Of a stretch of DNA of 64,000 bases, positions 1 through 7,932 are shown piece after piece. Each line of letters opens with the position of its first letter. Within the stretch, counting starts at the first letter, position 1. A program made the translations under genes and the position numbers. The notes beneath the pieces are model-generated. The model saw only the letters and a list, made by a program, of their open reading frames with translations, was not told where the DNA came from and ran no database searches. Source of the stretch: Bradyrhizobium sp. LTSP885 (GTDB lineage: Bacteria > Pseudomonadota > Alphaproteobacteria > Rhizobiales > Xanthobacteraceae); the NCBI RefSeq assembly GCF_000938305.1, contig NZ_JYMT01000036.1, positions 62,001 through 126,000 on the forward strand, given 5' to 3'.

Positions 1-1
1 G

Positions 2-406
2 CTGTCGCTTGGTGAGCGCCAGGAGATCGCCGAGATCGCCTCGAACAAGCCGAAGATCGATCTGGAGATTCACTTCGACTACAACTCGGCTGACATCAGC
101 AAGGAGTCGAACCAGGCCGTGCAGGAACTCGGCAAGGCGCTGTCCGACGCCAGCCTGAAGGATTCGACCTTCGTCGTCGCCGGCCACACCGATGCGGTCG
201 GCGGCGAAACCTACAACCAGGGTCTGTCGGAGCGCCGCGCCGACACCATCAAGAAATACCTGGTCCAGCGCTACGGCCTGAACGGCTCCAACCTCGTGAC
301 CGTCGGCTACGGCAAGGACAGGCCGAAGGACCCGAACGCGCCGATGGACCCGGCCAACCGCCGCGTCCAGGTCGTCAACATGGACACCAAGACGGCGTCG
401 CAATAA
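2..406 (+). CDS. OmpA-family outer-membrane protein, C-terminal part (5' end cut by window)
   Basis: The open frame enters from the left edge and gives 134 residues before the stop. It is an OmpA C-terminal domain, the periplasmic module that binds peptidoglycan non-covalently. Visible marks are HFDYNSADI near the first third, then AGHTDAVG and LSERRADTI, which carry the Asp and Arg expected to hold diaminopimelate. The missing N-terminus could be a lipoprotein, a beta-barrel or a repeat domain, so the full protein type is unknown. A hairpin follows the stop at 420-449. Confidence 0.9.
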   Translation: MSLGERQEIAEIASNKPKIDLEIHFDYNSADISKESNQAVQELGKALSDASLKDSTFVVAGHTDAVGGETYNQGLSERRADTIKKYLVQRYGLNGSNLVTVGYGKDRPKDPNAPMDPANRRVQVVNMDTKTASQ

Positions 407-419
407 CCTTCACGTGTTC

Positions 420-449
420 GATCCGCCTGTCGGCAACGCCAGGCGGATC
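420..449 (+). terminator. Hairpin after the OmpA gene
   Basis: GATCCGCCTG (420-429) pairs perfectly with CAGGCGGATC (440-449) around a 10-base loop, 13 bases after the OmpA stop. There is no clear T-run, so it may be a weak terminator or a 3'-end stabiliser. A second short hairpin, CCGTGGC/GCCACGG, lies at 479-501 ahead of the next gene. Confidence 0.55.
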
Positions 450-527
450 GCTCAATTTCAAAAGTCCATTTCCACCGACCGTGGCGGCTGAGCAGCCACG
501 GCCCATTGCCCCTGGGGGAATCTCGAC

Positions 528-881
528 ATGAAGAAGCAACTGACGGGCATTGCCATTGCGGCACTGCTAACCATCGGCGCGTCGCTGGTGCATGCCGAAG
601 ACGCCCCCGCACCGAAGGATGCCGCGGCACCGGCGGCAGCAGCGCCCGCTGTGCCGGCGCAAGGCGAGACGCCGGCAAGCGTGCCGCGTCCGTCGATCGC
701 ACCGAAGGCCGCGGAGGCGTCACCGCAGTCGGCTGCGGCCGAACCGGCGCCGCGCCGCCATCGCCGTTACGCCCATCGCCACTACCGGCACTACGCCTAT
801 TGGGAGCCGTTCCCGATCTATTTGCCGAGTTTCCACCGGCACCACATCTCCTGGAGCCGGATCTCCTGGTTCGGCTTCTGA
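528..881 (+). CDS. Small secreted protein with Ala/Pro-rich middle and His/Arg/aromatic tail
   Basis: This 117-residue protein begins with a clear Sec signal peptide (MKKQ, hydrophobic core, cleavage near VHAED). An Ala/Pro-rich linker follows at about residues 25-70. The tail, about 75-117, is dominated by Arg, His, Tyr and Trp and ends WFGF. GGGGGAA lies about 8 bases before the ATG, a good ribosome site. I do not recognise a domain and no function is assigned. The tail could bind metal, anionic polymer or membrane. The gene converges on the glycosyltransferase gene, with 8 bases between the two stops. Confidence 0.75.
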   Translation: MKKQLTGIAIAALLTIGASLVHAEDAPAPKDAAAPAAAAPAVPAQGETPASVPRPSIAPKAAEASPQSAAAEPAPRRHRRYAHRHYRHYAYWEPFPIYLPSFHRHHISWSRISWFGF

Positions 882-889
882 GCTACGTC

Positions 890-2194
890 TCAGATCCAGC
901 TCTGGAACAGCATCAGCCGGCCGAACGTCGCCATCGACGTCTCGACGAACGCCGCCGTGATTGGCAGCATCGCGACGAAGCCCGCGCCTCCGACCGCGAC
1001 GAACGCCCATAGCAGCCAGCGTGGCGCGCCCTTGCGCGTCAATGCATAGACCAGCATAAGGCTCGCCGTGGTCGCAGCCGGCAGATAATAATAGATGAAG
1101 CCGAGCGTTCGCGGCAGCAACGCCCAGGCGAGATACGGGCCGAGGTAGAACGCAAGCACCAGGAACGCATCGCGCTTGCGCGCGACGATCCAGTCGCGAA
1201 GCGCCACCGCGAGCGCAATCAGCGCGGGCCACAGGATCAGCGGATTGCCGAGAAACACCACCGCCGCGATCCGGCCGTCGCCGACCTTTTCGAACAAATA
1301 CCAGACCGGCCGCACCAGGAACGGCCAGGACGGCCATGTGCTCGAATAGGGATGACCGGCGATCGCAGTCGTGGTGTTGTCGGCAAAGATACGGCGCTGC
1401 GCTTCGATCAGATCGGAGATCGACAGCCCATACAGCGGCACGAAGGTCGCGAGATAGACGACCGCCGGGATCAGCATGAAGCAGGCGACGAAATGATGGA
1501 CGCGGAAATCCGGCCATTGATCCGGCCGGTACCAGTCCTCATCATTGCCGTCGGCAAAGCGCGTGCGCCAGCTCTGCATCAGACGGATCAATACTACGAT
1601 CGCAATACAGGTCGCGAGCACGAACAGCCCGCTCCATTTGCAGGCCATCGACAAGCCGACGGCAAGCCCCGCCAGCGCAAAGGCGAGTTGCGGTCGGCTT
1701 TGCCTGAAACCATGGATGAAGGCCGCGATCGCGAACAGGCTGAAAGCGAGCGCGAAAATATCCAGCATCGCAATCCGCGACTGGACAAATAGCATCTGGT
1801 TGAAGAAAGCGAGTAGCATGGCTGCGATCGCGCGCTCCTGCGATGCGAACAGCGCAAGCGCGCAGAGATAGACGCCGACCAGCGCGAGCGCACCGAACAG
1901 CGTCGCAGGATAACGCCATCCCAGCGGCCCGTCGCCGAACGCCCTGATCGAGAGCGCAATGATCTCCTTGGCGAGCGGCGGATGCATCGGGTTGAGGATC
2001 GGCCCCTCAATCGCCGGCAACAGCAGCTGCCGCGCCGCCGGCACGTAATGCACCTCGTCGAAATAGAGCTTGTCCGGCGTGGAGATTCCGAGCAGCAGCA
2101 CGACCTGAGCCGCGACGAAGATCGCGGCAGCGATGATCGCTGTACGCGCGGCCGGACGCCGCAGAACAGAAGGGGATTCGGATACGGTTTTCAC
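890..2194 (-). CDS. PMT-like (GT39) membrane glycosyltransferase
   Basis: The protein has many hydrophobic helices. Just after the first helix it has FDEVHYVPAARQLL, with the acidic pair found in the first periplasmic loop of dolichyl-phosphate-mannose-protein mannosyltransferases and bacterial GT39 relatives. Such enzymes move a sugar from a polyprenyl-phosphate carrier to a protein or lipid outside the inner membrane. I chose the GTG at 2194 (VKTVSES, 434 residues), because the open frame upstream reads as Ser/His/Arg-rich non-coding sequence. Its ribosome site is weak, so the start is uncertain. The acceptor is unknown. It diverges from the FecR-domain gene. Confidence 0.8.
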   Translation of the reverse strand: MKTVSESPSVLRRPAARTAIIAAAIFVAAQVVLLLGISTPDKLYFDEVHYVPAARQLLLPAIEGPILNPMHPPLAKEIIALSIRAFGDGPLGWRYPATLFGALALVGVYLCALALFASQERAIAAMLLAFFNQMLFVQSRIAMLDIFALAFSLFAIAAFIHGFRQSRPQLAFALAGLAVGLSMACKWSGLFVLATCIAIVVLIRLMQSWRTRFADGNDEDWYRPDQWPDFRVHHFVACFMLIPAVVYLATFVPLYGLSISDLIEAQRRIFADNTTTAIAGHPYSSTWPSWPFLVRPVWYLFEKVGDGRIAAVVFLGNPLILWPALIALAVALRDWIVARKRDAFLVLAFYLGPYLAWALLPRTLGFIYYYLPAATTASLMLVYALTRKGAPRWLLWAFVAVGGAGFVAMLPITAAFVETSMATFGRLMLFQSWI

Positions 2195-2434
2195 GGATCG
2201 AATGTGATGCGACCGAGGCGAGTGTGAGCGATGTGTGAGGTACGTCGAACTTGTCTGACGTGATGTACGTGACGAGTGTGATCGGAAGTCACTTTCATGT
2301 CCATCACGTTGAACGCATCTCGAATTCACCGACACTAACCATCCGAGTCAACTCAGCGCTGCTTGTGATAAAATTACAACATCAGATGCATGCGCGATCC
2401 GGTACGATGTCGGGACAGGTCGATCGGTTTGGAA

Positions 2435-3148
2435 ATGAATTCGCCTCGCAGCTTTCTCTCAATTCTTTCATTCGGTTTTGTAGTCGCGCTGACGGCAACT
2501 CCCGTTCAGGCGCAGACCCGCGTCGGCGAAGCTGCCGTCGTCAAGAATGAAGTCGTTCGTGTCGCCGCCTCATCGACAACGCAGATCAATGTCGGCGATG
2601 CGCTGCTGCGCGACGAGACCGTTCGCACCGGCGCCGACAGCGCGACGCGGCTGGTGATGGCCGACAGCACCAACCTCTCGCTCGGGCCGGGCTCGACGCT
2701 CAAGCTCGACCGCACCGTGTTCGACGACGAGCATCATTATCGCGACGTCGCGATCCGGCTGACGTCAGGTGCGTTCCGATTCGTCACCGGCCATTCGGAC
2801 AAGGCCGCCTACAAGATCACGACGCCGCTTGCGACCATCGGCGTTCGCGGCACCATCATCGACACGCTGTCGCAGCGGGGCAAGAGCACCATTGTGCTGC
2901 AGGAGGGTGCTGCGACCGTCTGCACCACGAACTTCCAGTGCGTCGAGCTGACCAAGCCCGGCGACACCGCGATCATCACCTCGACCGGCGGCCGCATCAC
3001 GATCCAGAAAACCAACAACCCGCCCTGGACGTTTGCCGCGACCTGCAGCCAGACAGCGGGACTATGCACGGTCACCCAATATGCCGACGCGACGCCGGTG
3101 ACGCCGCCGGTCGACGACGATCCCACCGGCATGCTGTGCGGACGATGA
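2435..3148 (+). CDS. Secreted FecR-domain protein
   Basis: The 237-residue product starts at ATG 2435 with a signal peptide (MNSPRSF, hydrophobic core, cleavage near VQAQ). A FecR-like domain follows: VGDALLRDETVRTGADS, then TNLSLGPGSTLKL, then TPLATIGVRGTIID, the usual order in these beta-rich proteins. Classical FecR is an inner-membrane anti-sigma regulator, but this one has an N-terminal export signal and no adjacent sigma-factor or TonB receptor gene. It is therefore more likely a periplasmic or surface member of the exported FecR group. The C-terminal third holds several Cys and a Pro-rich end. Function unknown. Confidence 0.8.
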   Translation: MNSPRSFLSILSFGFVVALTATPVQAQTRVGEAAVVKNEVVRVAASSTTQINVGDALLRDETVRTGADSATRLVMADSTNLSLGPGSTLKLDRTVFDDEHHYRDVAIRLTSGAFRFVTGHSDKAAYKITTPLATIGVRGTIIDTLSQRGKSTIVLQEGAATVCTTNFQCVELTKPGDTAIITSTGGRITIQKTNNPPWTFAATCSQTAGLCTVTQYADATPVTPPVDDDPTGMLCGR

Positions 3149-3171
3149 GCATGTCCTCAGGCACGCACCGA

Positions 3172-4677
3172 TCAGGGGACCGGAAAGCTTCTGCCAGCGT
3201 CGTTCGGCCAGCGGAAATTCGTGTAGGACACGGTGACGCTGAAATCGATCGAGCGGACCTGATGCCACCACGCCACCGGCATGAAAAGCATCTCGCCGGG
3301 CATCAGCGTCACTTCGGTGAAGTTTGCGTCGGCGAGCTGCGGGAAACGCGACAGCGGCAGCGTAGGATCCTCGATATCCGCGATCTCGCTGAAGACGTGC
3401 TGATGGTTGTAGAGCTTGCCGACCTCCGCGGCCGGCAGCACCAGCAAGCGGCTGCGTCCGACCACCTGCGCGATCAGATTGTTGGCGAGATCGTAGCGCA
3501 GCGAGGTCAGGCTCCCCGCCGGCCCGATCCGTATCGTGCCGTTGGGATGCTCGCCGTCGCGGGTCAGGAATTTGTCCGGAAATCCCATGTCCGGGTGCAG
3601 CGCCGACATTGCTTCGACATTGCCGACGGCACGCTTGAGATAGGTCGGCGTCCATTTCGCCAGCGCGGGCCAGGCGGACATTTCACCGGTCAGGATGACG
3701 GGACGATTGGCTGCATAGTAACGATCGAGGAATTCGTCGCTGCTCAGCGCCGCGCGCCTTTGGATATCCTGATATTGCGGCGACAGCGTGCGCAGCCGCT
3801 CCAGCGTGTCCAGCAGCCACTCGCGCTTGCGCAGGTCGAGCCTGGATTGAGATTGCGGCGTATTCTGCTGCGCGGCCTGGTTCGGCGCGGCGGACCCTAC
3901 GCTGGAGACCGTCGCAACCGACTCCGGCAGATCGGGAACGGCCGAAACATCGAACGGCTTGAGCCGCAGTCGCGTGCGATGGTCCGCGACCTGCTCTTTC
4001 CCGCTCATATCGACGCCACGGTAGTAATGCTTCTGCCACCTGTCGGCGGGAGCCGGCGGCGGCTGATCGGCCATTTGCAACACGAAGCTGTCGCGTCCCC
4101 TGCTCCATTCCTGAAAGCGGTTGAGCAGATCCGGCTCGGCATCGATCGGCGCCATTACGGGCTCGACGTCGTCGAGCAGCGCGCGCTGAACCGGAAAGAA
4201 GAAGCAGATCGGTTCGCCGGCTTCGAAATGAATCCAGTGGTTCGGACGGGTAAAGCGCCAGTTCATGGTGAAGGTGAACGGCGACCAATCGGTTTCGACG
4301 ATTCCGGTCAGCGGATGAATCCCGTCCTTCGGACGGTTCGGCGAACCGCCGACCCACAAATTCCATCCCGGAGGCGTGCGAAAGATGCCGGGAATGTGGA
4401 ATGTGAGGATACCCTGCCCGAACAGGGACGTCGCATGGCTCGCGACAGATCCATCTGCTTGCGCCCTGATCGTAACAGCGCCGGTGTCGGTCTCACCGTT
4501 CCAGCAGGCATCGAAGGCGCAGGGATTGAGCAACTCCCAGCCATGCGCGTTGGCGATATTCAGGGGCAGACAACGATAGGCGAACGATTCCGGCGTTCGG
4601 TCCATCCAGTCGCGCCGCGCAGGCGCCGGGCGAATCAGCGGTCGCCAGCCAGGATGCAAATAGCAGATCAGATCCAT
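3172..4677 (-). CDS. DUF6065-like domain fused to a JmjC/cupin_8-type domain (HxD His replaced by Arg)
   Basis: Two parts are visible. Residues about 1-245 resemble DUF6065 (LICYLHPGW, PLNIANAHGWE, FEAGEPICFFFP). Residues about 300-501 are a JmjC/cupin_8-like domain (NRPVILTG, NNLIAQVVGRSRLLVLP, MLFMPVAWWHQV). Iron/2-oxoglutarate dioxygenases of this fold use HxD plus a distal His. Here the HxD position reads LRYD, with Arg394 in place of His, while Asp396 and distal His472 remain. The enzyme may be inactive, or use iron differently. I start at ATG 4677, where homologous-looking sequence begins. A TTG at 4713 would add 12 residues. It diverges from the TP-repeat barrel gene. Confidence 0.7.
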   Translation of the reverse strand: MDLICYLHPGWRPLIRPAPARRDWMDRTPESFAYRCLPLNIANAHGWELLNPCAFDACWNGETDTGAVTIRAQADGSVASHATSLFGQGILTFHIPGIFRTPPGWNLWVGGSPNRPKDGIHPLTGIVETDWSPFTFTMNWRFTRPNHWIHFEAGEPICFFFPVQRALLDDVEPVMAPIDAEPDLLNRFQEWSRGRDSFVLQMADQPPPAPADRWQKHYYRGVDMSGKEQVADHRTRLRLKPFDVSAVPDLPESVATVSSVGSAAPNQAAQQNTPQSQSRLDLRKREWLLDTLERLRTLSPQYQDIQRRAALSSDEFLDRYYAANRPVILTGEMSAWPALAKWTPTYLKRAVGNVEAMSALHPDMGFPDKFLTRDGEHPNGTIRIGPAGSLTSLRYDLANNLIAQVVGRSRLLVLPAAEVGKLYNHQHVFSEIADIEDPTLPLSRFPQLADANFTEVTLMPGEMLFMPVAWWHQVRSIDFSVTVSYTNFRWPNDAGRSFPVP

Positions 4678-4763
4678 TGGATCTCGCACAAGATTGAAAA
4701 CCTGAGTGGACAAATGTCCATGCGTGGAGGCTTCAAACAGTTTAGCCAGCCAGTGAGGCGACC

Positions 4764-6005
4764 GTGAGCGTTCGACGACCCTTTATGCGGGATGGATCGC
4801 AGCCTTCGCAAGCGCGTTCTGCTGGATTTGGTCGACGCCTTGGCCAGGCGCTTGCCATCACGTTGGTGGCGACGTCGACGCTTGCGGTAACTCCCGCATG
4901 GGCCCAGGAAGCGCCGCCGACACCTACGCCAACTCCGACACCCACGCCTACCCCGACGCCCACACCTACCCCGACGCCCACGCCTACCCCGACGCCCACT
5001 CCAACGCCGACACCTACTCCAACGCCAACACCTACTCCGACACCAACCCCCACGCCCACGCCCACGCCTACTCCGACTCCGACGCCTACGCCCACACCGA
5101 CGCCAATCACCGGCGCGCCATCGAGCGGCGGCTCGATCAATGGCCTGGCCGACCAGCGTTTCAACCAGATGATCACCAACCGTGTGCTCGGCTCGGTGCT
5201 GCTCGGTGTCAACGAACAGGTCAATTGCGACGACTGCATCAGTGCGTTCGGTTCAGCCGGCTCGTTCTCGGCCGGCATCCACGGCCGCAAGACCCTCACG
5301 CCGAACCTGTCGCTGCTTGCCGGCATCGCCTACACGCAGTACGGCGAGGGCGGCTACAACGTCACCAGCGCACCGATCGGCGCCTTCGCGCTGCGCTATG
5401 ACTTCGTCGATTGGGGCTCGTCGCGGCCGTTCTTCGACATCGGCACGATTCTCTCGCCGTTCGAAAAGGTGCGCTACACCCGCAGCTACACGACAAGCCT
5501 CGGACCGGTGTCGGTCACCGGCGAGACAACGAGCGAGAACTACGGCGTCTACGGCCGCGCGGGCTGGATCAGCCGCCTGTCGCCGCGTGACGAGGTCGCG
5601 GCCTCGGTCGAGGTCTGGCAGTTGTGGCAGCGGGTCAAGGGCTACAGCGATCCCACCGTCGCGTTCAATCCGTTCAATGCGTCGATCGCCGACGGCACCG
5701 ATCGTACCAATTTGGTCAAGGTCGGCGGCCAGTGGACGCATCTGTTCGGATCGAACATCGAAGCCAATATCAATGGCGGCTGGGTGCAATCCTTCGCCAC
5801 CCATTCCGGCATCGTCGCCACCGTCACCGGCGACGGGACCATCGTGCCGACGATCGGCAACCAGGGCTGGTTCGAATATGGCGGCCGGGTCGGCTTCCGC
5901 ATCAACAAGGGCTGGGTCGCCGACCTCTTCCTCAACGGCACCGCCGGCCCGCAGCCGGTCGGCAACACCATCCATGGCGGCGTGGGATTGCGGTTCAGTT
6001 ATTAA
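4764..6005 (+). CDS. Outer-membrane beta-barrel protein with a 31-unit Thr-Pro repeat stalk
   Basis: The 413-residue protein starts at GTG 4764 (GAGGCG just upstream; ATG 4785 is an alternative). It has a long signal peptide ending AWAQ, a pure (Thr-Pro)31 stretch at residues 53-114, then about 290 residues of alternating strands with many Gly and aromatic residues, ending in LRFSY. That terminal aromatic after a strand pattern is typical of outer-membrane barrels, and the segment resembles an autotransporter-type barrel. The TP tract probably spans periplasm or peptidoglycan as a stiff rod. No passenger enzyme domain is present, so a classical autotransporter role is doubtful. A hairpin follows the stop. 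Confidence 0.75.
   Translation: MSVRRPFMRDGSQPSQARSAGFGRRLGQALAITLVATSTLAVTPAWAQEAPPTPTPTPTPTPTPTPTPTPTPTPTPTPTPTPTPTPTPTPTPTPTPTPTPTPTPTPTPTPTPTPITGAPSSGGSINGLADQRFNQMITNRVLGSVLLGVNEQVNCDDCISAFGSAGSFSAGIHGRKTLTPNLSLLAGIAYTQYGEGGYNVTSAPIGAFALRYDFVDWGSSRPFFDIGTILSPFEKVRYTRSYTTSLGPVSVTGETTSENYGVYGRAGWISRLSPRDEVAASVEVWQLWQRVKGYSDPTVAFNPFNASIADGTDRTNLVKVGGQWTHLFGSNIEANINGGWVQSFATHSGIVATVTGDGTIVPTIGNQGWFEYGGRVGFRINKGWVADLFLNGTAGPQPVGNTIHGGVGLRFSY
4920..5105 (+). repeat. 31 tandem Thr-Pro codon pairs
   Basis: 186 bases encode 31 uninterrupted Thr-Pro pairs. All units are 6 bases long (ACN CCN), with third positions varied, so gain or loss of whole units would keep frame. The repeat gives the gene a strong strand-composition bias and a Gly-Val repeat on the other strand. 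Confidence 0.95.
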
Positions 6006-6015
6006 GCAAACTGTC

Positions 6016-6038
6016 ATGCCCCGCTTCAAGCGGGGCAT
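6016..6038 (+). terminator. Hairpin after the TP-repeat barrel gene
   Basis: ATGCCCCGC pairs with GCGGGGCAT around TTCAA, 10 bases after the barrel-gene stop. It also faces the end of the minus-strand VOC gene, so it could end transcription in both directions. It lacks a T-run and resembles a single unit of the larger palindromic repeats found elsewhere in the window. Confidence 0.6.
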
Positions 6039-6058
6039 CCAGTAGCCGAGCAATGCGA

Positions 6059-6490
6059 TCAGGCGTCCGCCGCAGCGGACTGCGCCTTGGTCGCGGCTTC
6101 GACATCCATCCACATCATTTCCCAGATGTGGCCATCGGGATCCTCAAAACTGCGGCCATACATGAAGCCATAATCCTGCTTCGGCGACGGATCGGCGGTG
6201 CCGCCGGCGCCCCTGGCCTTGCTCACGGTGTCGTCGACCGCGTCACGGCTATCGGCGGAGAGGCAGATCAGCACTTCGCTCGTGGTCTTGGCGTCGGAGA
6301 TTGTCTTGGGCGTGAACTGCCGGAATTTGTCGTGGGTCAAAAGCATGGTGTGGATGGTCTCTGAGATCACCATGCAGGAGGCGGTGTCGTCGGAGAATTG
6401 CGGATTTTTGGTCGCGCCGATCGCCTCGTAGAAGGCGGTGGCACGGGCGAGATTGCTGACCGGCAGATTGATGAAGACCAGTTTGGACAT
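6059..6490 (-). CDS. VOC-family (glyoxalase-like) protein
   Basis: The 143-residue single-module protein starts at ATG 6490, with AAGGAG about 7 bases upstream. It has the vicinal-oxygen-chelate layout: LVFINLPVSNLARATAFYEAIG at the start and SFEDPDGHIWEMMWMD near the end, where the Glu after HIW is the usual metal ligand. The N-terminal His ligand of glyoxalase I is replaced (LVFINLP). It fits the PhnB/glyoxalase-like group that Bradyrhizobium carries in many copies. Substrate unknown. It stands alone between the barrel gene and an intergenic palindromic repeat. Confidence 0.8.
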   Translation of the reverse strand: MSKLVFINLPVSNLARATAFYEAIGATKNPQFSDDTASCMVISETIHTMLLTHDKFRQFTPKTISDAKTTSEVLICLSADSRDAVDDTVSKARGAGGTADPSPKQDYGFMYGRSFEDPDGHIWEMMWMDVEAATKAQSAAADA

Positions 6491-6572
6491 CAAGGCGCTC
6501 CTTTTTTGCGGGTTGTGCCCCGAGGACGAACCGGGTGAGGGACTCCCGACATCGGCGCCAAGAATTTTCAGG

Positions 6573-6675
6573 TGTCATTCAGGGGCGATGCATAGCATCG
6601 AACCCGGAATCTCGAGGTTCCCCGATGCGCAATTGCGCATCTGAGGTTCGTGCTTCGCACGCCCCGGAACGACAT
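6573..6675. repeat. Interspersed palindromic intergenic element, copy A
   Basis: A 103-base element opening TGTCATTCAGGGG and closing CCCCGGAACGACA, with nested hairpins such as GATGCGCAATTGCGCATC. It shares the arms GTCATTCCGGGG...CCCCGGAATGAC with the copies at 9468 and 10356. It fills the gap between two minus-strand genes. Confidence 0.75.
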
Positions 6676-6678
6676 CGC

Positions 6679-7707
6679 TTAAGTAACGACCGGCGCCGGC
6701 ATGGTCAGGAAGGCCCGCGTCACATGCCAGAACAGTTCGCGGTTGATCGCGAGCGCCACCGAATGCGCCGTGCCGGGCAAGATGATGAATTGCCGGTCGC
6801 CGTTCGGCAGCTTGTTGAAGAACTCCTCGAGATCTGGAACTGCGGCAATGCCGTCATATTCGCCGCGCACCAGCAGCACCGGCGCCAGCACCTTCTCCGG
6901 ATGCACCACGGGCAGGTTGGCGGTCATGTCGAGATAGGTGCCGGTCGGAATCTGGTCGCCGAACTGCATTTCGACATCGGCCAACGCATCCATCACCGCG
7001 GGATCCGACGTGCCTGGTTTATCGCGGGTCGCGATCGAGCGGATCATGTCACGGTCGCGCTTGCGCATGTTGTGGCTGCGATAATAGGCGAGTTGCTCGG
7101 CGCGTTTCGCCAGTGTCGGCGAGCCCTCGCCCTTGTAGGTGAAGGCCGCGAACACCAGGCGGTCGATCCGATCAGGGGCCGCCATTGCGTAGGCGCCCGC
7201 GCGCAGCGCGCCGGAGGATTCGCCGACGAAGTGGTATCTCGTCTGCCCGGTCTCGCGGGCGATCACCTCCGCGGCGGCCTTCAAATCCTCGACGCCGCTC
7301 GCGATGTCCGCATTGCCGGACGTGCGGCCTGACTTGCCGTAATTCTCATGATCCATGGTCCAGCAATCGAAGCCAAAGCGCGCGAAGGCGTTGAGCAGCG
7401 AATATTCGCCCTTGCCTGGCACGGTGAGGTCGAAGGCCCTTGAGGTCACCGACGAGCCGTGGACAAAGAACACGACCGGCCGCGCCGGCTCGCCCGGCTT
7501 CGGCGCGCCGACCCGCTTGCGAAACATCCACAGGGGAATGTCGCCCTTCTTCGCCCAATACTCGCTGCTCCAGATCTCGCCTTCGGCTGGGACCGCCGTT
7601 GCGGCCTGCGCCGGCGCCCCGAGCACACTGGCCGCCGTTGCAACGCCAATGCCCTTGATGACGGTGCGTCGCGAATGGTCGGGGCGCGGATCGTCGAAGT
7701 GGGTCAT
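6679..7707 (-). CDS. Tat-exported alpha/beta hydrolase
   Basis: 342 residues from ATG 7707, which has GGGGAGA 7 bases upstream. The N-terminus is a twin-arginine signal (SRRTVIKG, hydrophobic stretch, AQAATA), so the enzyme is folded before export to the periplasm. The hydrolase core has the oxyanion segment FFVHGSS near residue 83, nucleophile elbow GESSG (Ser164), an acid in RGEYDG and the His in GTAHS. Likely an esterase, lipase or related hydrolase; the substrate is not predictable. It is divergent from a second Tat-exported hydrolase across a 225-base gap, which suggests shared control. Confidence 0.85.
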   Translation of the reverse strand: MTHFDDPRPDHSRRTVIKGIGVATAASVLGAPAQAATAVPAEGEIWSSEYWAKKGDIPLWMFRKRVGAPKPGEPARPVVFFVHGSSVTSRAFDLTVPGKGEYSLLNAFARFGFDCWTMDHENYGKSGRTSGNADIASGVEDLKAAAEVIARETGQTRYHFVGESSGALRAGAYAMAAPDRIDRLVFAAFTYKGEGSPTLAKRAEQLAYYRSHNMRKRDRDMIRSIATRDKPGTSDPAVMDALADVEMQFGDQIPTGTYLDMTANLPVVHPEKVLAPVLLVRGEYDGIAAVPDLEEFFNKLPNGDRQFIILPGTAHSVALAINRELFWHVTRAFLTMPAPVVT

Positions 7708-7932
7708 GCTTGGTCTCCCCTGCGGCTCGGATTCTTCGTCCGGTGCGATCGAGCATAGCAGCGCCTGCGTAAGGCTGCGAGTGAACGCGCAACGCCGGCG
7801 TTTCACGACCGCAGATCCAGTGCACGATTTTGTGAACACGGTCGCCGGCGATCCGCGCGGACGACCGATTGAGTTGAGCTTAGTCTCCCCGCGGTCCGAC
7901 CGGAAATATCCGGCGCGAAGCGGGAGCGAAGT

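Noticed and set aside
2195..2335. 47-codon extension of the PMT-like gene
   Set aside because: Ser/His/Arg-rich run from a low-complexity stretch (TGTGA/ACGTGA words); not like the rest of the protein.
2938..4767. Long open frame on the plus strand across the cupin fusion gene
   Set aside because: Arg/His-rich sequence without domains; it is the mirror of the well-supported minus-strand gene.
4920..5105. Possible CRISPR-like or minisatellite array
   Set aside because: The repeat is an in-frame Thr-Pro codon run within a coding gene, with no spacers.
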